DNA of 8,107 nt from assembly GCA_009469665.1 (NCBI GenBank), contig SSTB01000229.1:1-8107 (forward strand), given 5' to 3'. The notes under the pieces were generated by a model. That model worked only from the letters and a program-made list of their open reading frames with translations. It was not told the origin of the DNA and did not search any database. This DNA is from Azonexaceae bacterium (lineage in GTDB: Bacteria > Pseudomonadota > Gammaproteobacteria > Burkholderiales > Rhodocyclaceae). This document shows, piece by piece, positions 6,278 to 8,107 of this stretch; positions within the stretch are counted from its first letter, which is position 1, and each line of letters begins with the position of its first letter. Position numbers and translations under genes: made by a program.

Positions 6278-6293
6278 GCCGGACCGTGCCGGC
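6278..6293. other. Short stem-loop in the gap between convergent genes
   Basis: GCCGG (6278-6282) pairs with CCGGC (6289-6293) over a six-base loop, in the 139-base space between the DUF2062 stop and the stop of the opposite-strand secreted protein. A bidirectional terminator would be expected here, but there is no T-run on either side and the stem is short, so this is a weak candidate. Nothing else was recognised in the gap. Confidence 0.2.
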
Positions 6294-6323
6294 GCCGCCC
6301 TCCGGTCGTCGGATTTGCCGAAG

Positions 6324-6944
6324 TCAGCCCCCGCAGGCCGCATAGCAGCGGTCGTAGGTTTCCTGGCAGCCGGCGCCGGAACCTCTGCCCGGACATCTGT
6401 ATAGCTGGTCACCGCAGTGGCGCACACAGACATCCCAATCCCGCTGTCGGGGCGTTACCGGCTTGGCATCGGGCAGCAGCAGGCTTCCAGTGCGGGAACA
6501 GGCGCTGAAATCAAAGTGGCGTTGCGGGCCGGGCAATTGCGCCCAGGCCTCGTCGGGAATCGCTAATTCCGCCTGAAGGCTGGCCAGTGCCTCCATCCCC
6601 TCGCCGAGGGTGCCCTCCTCACGCAGCATACGGACTGCTGCACAGTCGGCACGGCGCACAGCATCCGGACCATTCCCGGTCTGCAGACGTGCGCAGCTGT
6701 GGGCAAAGAAGAAGGCCCGCGCCATGGTCGATAACTGGGGCAAGACTTCGGAGTTGTAGCGCATCACTGGCTTGTCCCCTTGGCGACCCGCCCGCACCAG
6801 GACAGGAAGTGTCGGATCCGACAAGCCTTCGACGGTCCTTTCAGCGGCGTCGATGCACGTGGTCAACTCCAGGGCCCAGGTCGCGCACGGGGACGCCAAG
6901 AGCGCTAGCAACAGGCTCAAGGCATGGATTGAAGTTCTTTTCAC
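6324..6944 (-). CDS. Secreted cysteine-rich protein of unknown function
   Basis: The product is 206 residues from GTG 6944 (GGGA lies about eight bases upstream); TTG 6950 would add two residues and has too short a spacing. A Sec signal peptide is clear: KR, then a hydrophobic core SIHALSLLLALLA, with probable cleavage after ATWA (residue 25). The cysteine in ASPC is preceded by proline, so a lipoprotein is unlikely. The mature part has ten cysteines (C30, C84, C101, C149, C173, C177, C184, C193, C200, C204), an even number that fits disulfides in the periplasm or outside. The last six follow the symmetric spacing C-x3-C-x6-C-x8-C-x6-C-x3-C at the very C-terminus. The middle part is mostly helical-looking. 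I do not recognise a family. It lies 37 bases downstream of the MshQ-like gene on the same strand and probably shares its transcript, hinting at a link with pilus assembly or the cell surface. Confidence 0.8.
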   Translation of the reverse strand: MKRTSIHALSLLLALLASPCATWALELTTCIDAAERTVEGLSDPTLPVLVRAGRQGDKPVMRYNSEVLPQLSTMARAFFFAHSCARLQTGNGPDAVRRADCAAVRMLREEGTLGEGMEALASLQAELAIPDEAWAQLPGPQRHFDFSACSRTGSLLLPDAKPVTPRQRDWDVCVRHCGDQLYRCPGRGSGAGCQETYDRCYAACGG

Positions 6945-6981
6945 GGACAAATTCCCGGGATGAGGCGGCAGATGTGGGGAA

Positions 6982-8107
6982 TCAATAGACCTCCCGGCTA
7001 TAGATTATCGGCGCTCGAGGGCCACAGGAGCCAAAGCACGCACGAACGTCGCCGGGTTGGAGGAGCCAGGCGGGAATATTAAGTTTGGACGCGATGATAT
7101 CCACGTAACCGAAATTTCCAGCCCCAGGTGCCGAGAGGGTCAACAGGGGATCGCCGCTCACCAGCCGGCCTGCCGGACTGCCGGCCATGGCCGCTATGGT
7201 TTCTCCCGCGGCAAGTTGATTGCGCGTGGTCTGGGCCGAGAAGACAAGTCCTCCATTGGCGCTGGTGGGCACGGTCAATTGGCTACAGTTGTCGGCCGTG
7301 TTCCTGACCCAACCGGCGGCGCTCCAATACCGCGCGTAAGCTGGAATGGGCAGTTTGAGGAATTCGTTGCCGTAGGCGTTTCCGAGCTGGAAGGCGCCGC
7401 TGCGCAGCGCCACGCTCTGCTCCCCATGGGTTGCCGAACTGACACCATCGGTATCGGCGGCCCGCACCTGTATCGCGGTCGGAGGCGTCGAGCGACTGGA
7501 GAACGTGTAGGCGATATTCGACGCCGTCCCTACCCCGCTGGCGAAACCGGTGGCCGCGATGGTGTTATTGGTGAACACGCCCAGAGTGCCGCCCGCGGCA
7601 TCGCTCAGGGTGACCAATTTGGCCCAGGTGGCCCCGGCATAATTGGCCGTGATGCCACCCCCCGCCGCCCGGGCAGTCACGGTTGCCGTGAAAGACTGGC
7701 CCGAATAGGTAAAACTGCCACAACCCTGGCTCACGGTGGTGTCAAAGTAGGCCGGCTTGAAGCGCCCGACACTGGTCTGGCTGCCGTTCGCACCCAGGCC
7801 GGAGCCCAGGTAGTTGGAGGTCGTCGCAGTGAGATCGATGGTTCCCACCTCACTCCAGGTCAGGTTGGCACTGGCGGCACCACCTGCAAACCCAGACAGG
7901 GACTGGTTGATCGCCGCGGCATTGCCCGGACCCGGTATCGGATTGCTGGAGGCGAGGGTGACCGTAGCCGCCGCGGGGGATTCCTGGCCGAAATTGGGCG
8001 CAGCCGCCGGCGTGGCGCATTGGTTGAGGGCTGTGACGGTGACATTGAAAGGCGTCCCTGCCGTCAGGGGCGCCACAGGAATTCCGCTCAGTCTGAAACT
8101 CTTGGGC
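6982..8107 (-). CDS. MshQ-like DUF6701 protein, C-terminal part (5' end outside window)
   Basis: The frame is open through the window edge; 374 C-terminal residues are visible, ending at TGA (complement of 6982-6984). It begins within an Ig-like or beta-rich repeat (FRLSGIPVAPLTAGTPFNVTVTA) and then shows landmarks I recall from the DUF6701 region of MSHA biogenesis protein MshQ: GRFKPAYF (about 7767-7744), ARYWSAAGWVRNTADNC (about 7335-7285) and the terminal IIYSREVY. MshQ is a large secreted or surface-exposed protein encoded at the end of mannose-sensitive haemagglutinin type IV pilus loci; its role is poorly defined, perhaps adhesin-like. Composition is rich in A, G, S, T and N, without membrane helices. 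The GTG at 8076 is internal, not the start, since coding continues upstream. The C-terminus has a cysteine pair (ACFGSCG) where I would expect a form like ATFGxYRG. Confidence 0.82.
   Translation of the reverse strand, partial: PKSFRLSGIPVAPLTAGTPFNVTVTALNQCATPAAAPNFGQESPAAATVTLASSNPIPGPGNAAAINQSLSGFAGGAASANLTWSEVGTIDLTATTSNYLGSGLGANGSQTSVGRFKPAYFDTTVSQGCGSFTYSGQSFTATVTARAAGGGITANYAGATWAKLVTLSDAAGGTLGVFTNNTIAATGFASGVGTASNIAYTFSSRSTPPTAIQVRAADTDGVSSATHGEQSVALRSGAFQLGNAYGNEFLKLPIPAYARYWSAAGWVRNTADNCSQLTVPTSANGGLVFSAQTTRNQLAAGETIAAMAGSPAGRLVSGDPLLTLSAPGAGNFGYVDIIASKLNIPAWLLQPGDVRACFGSCGPRAPIIYSREVY

Noticed and set aside
5551..6345. 264-codon + strand frame overlapping the DUF2062 gene
   Set aside because: It lacks any hydrophobic pattern, is rich in P, R and H, and competes with a clear DUF2062 frame that has a ribosome site.
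6936..6944. TTG at 6950 as start of the secreted protein
   Set aside because: It adds only two residues, and the GGGA upstream is too close to the TTG but well spaced for GTG 6944.

Overview
The window is GC-rich, densely coded bacterial chromosome. Gene content and protein style point to a betaproteobacterium, probably Rhodocyclales or a near relative: a TerC/Alx-type membrane protein, an FtsH with the HEMGH variant, an NhaR-like LysR regulator, a short HPF-type ribosome factor, DUF2062 and CBS-pair proteins, and the end of an MshQ-like pilus-locus protein. The taxon is an inference from recalled families, not a search.

Layout. Positions 2-2090 (+) hold the 3' end of a TerC/Alx-family gene followed after 10 bases by a complete ftsH, a likely two-gene unit for envelope or ion stress. 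An NhaR-like LysR gene (2087-2992, -) runs convergently, and its stop codon overlaps the ftsH stop. The 118-base AT-rich gap upstream of the regulator contains a 28-bp near-perfect palindrome (3021-3048), a good operator candidate. From 3111 a tightly packed + strand cluster runs to 6184: a 61-codon small gene with a strong ribosome binding site, a PAP2 lipid phosphatase, a DgkA-type lipid kinase (4-base GTGA overlap), a possible 41-codon gene starting directly after the kinase stop, an HPF/RaiA-like factor, a CBS-pair protein, and, after a 121-base gap, a DUF2062 membrane protein. On the - strand, 8107 to 6324 carries the C-terminal part of an MshQ-like DUF6701 protein and, 37 bases downstream, a secreted cysteine-rich protein of unknown function.

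How the parts may work together. The palindrome lies between the regulator and the divergent small gene/PAP2/DgkA cluster, so the regulator may control that cluster. PAP2 and DgkA catalyse opposite reactions on membrane lipid phosphates. HPF and CBS proteins fit a slow-growth or energy-sensing theme. These links are inference from position. The least explained items are the palindrome, the two tiny genes, and the secreted protein whose last six cysteines are spaced symmetrically (3-6-8-6-3).

No tRNA, rRNA, CRISPR array, insertion sequence or phage gene was seen. No stretch longer than 300 bases lacks a gene.
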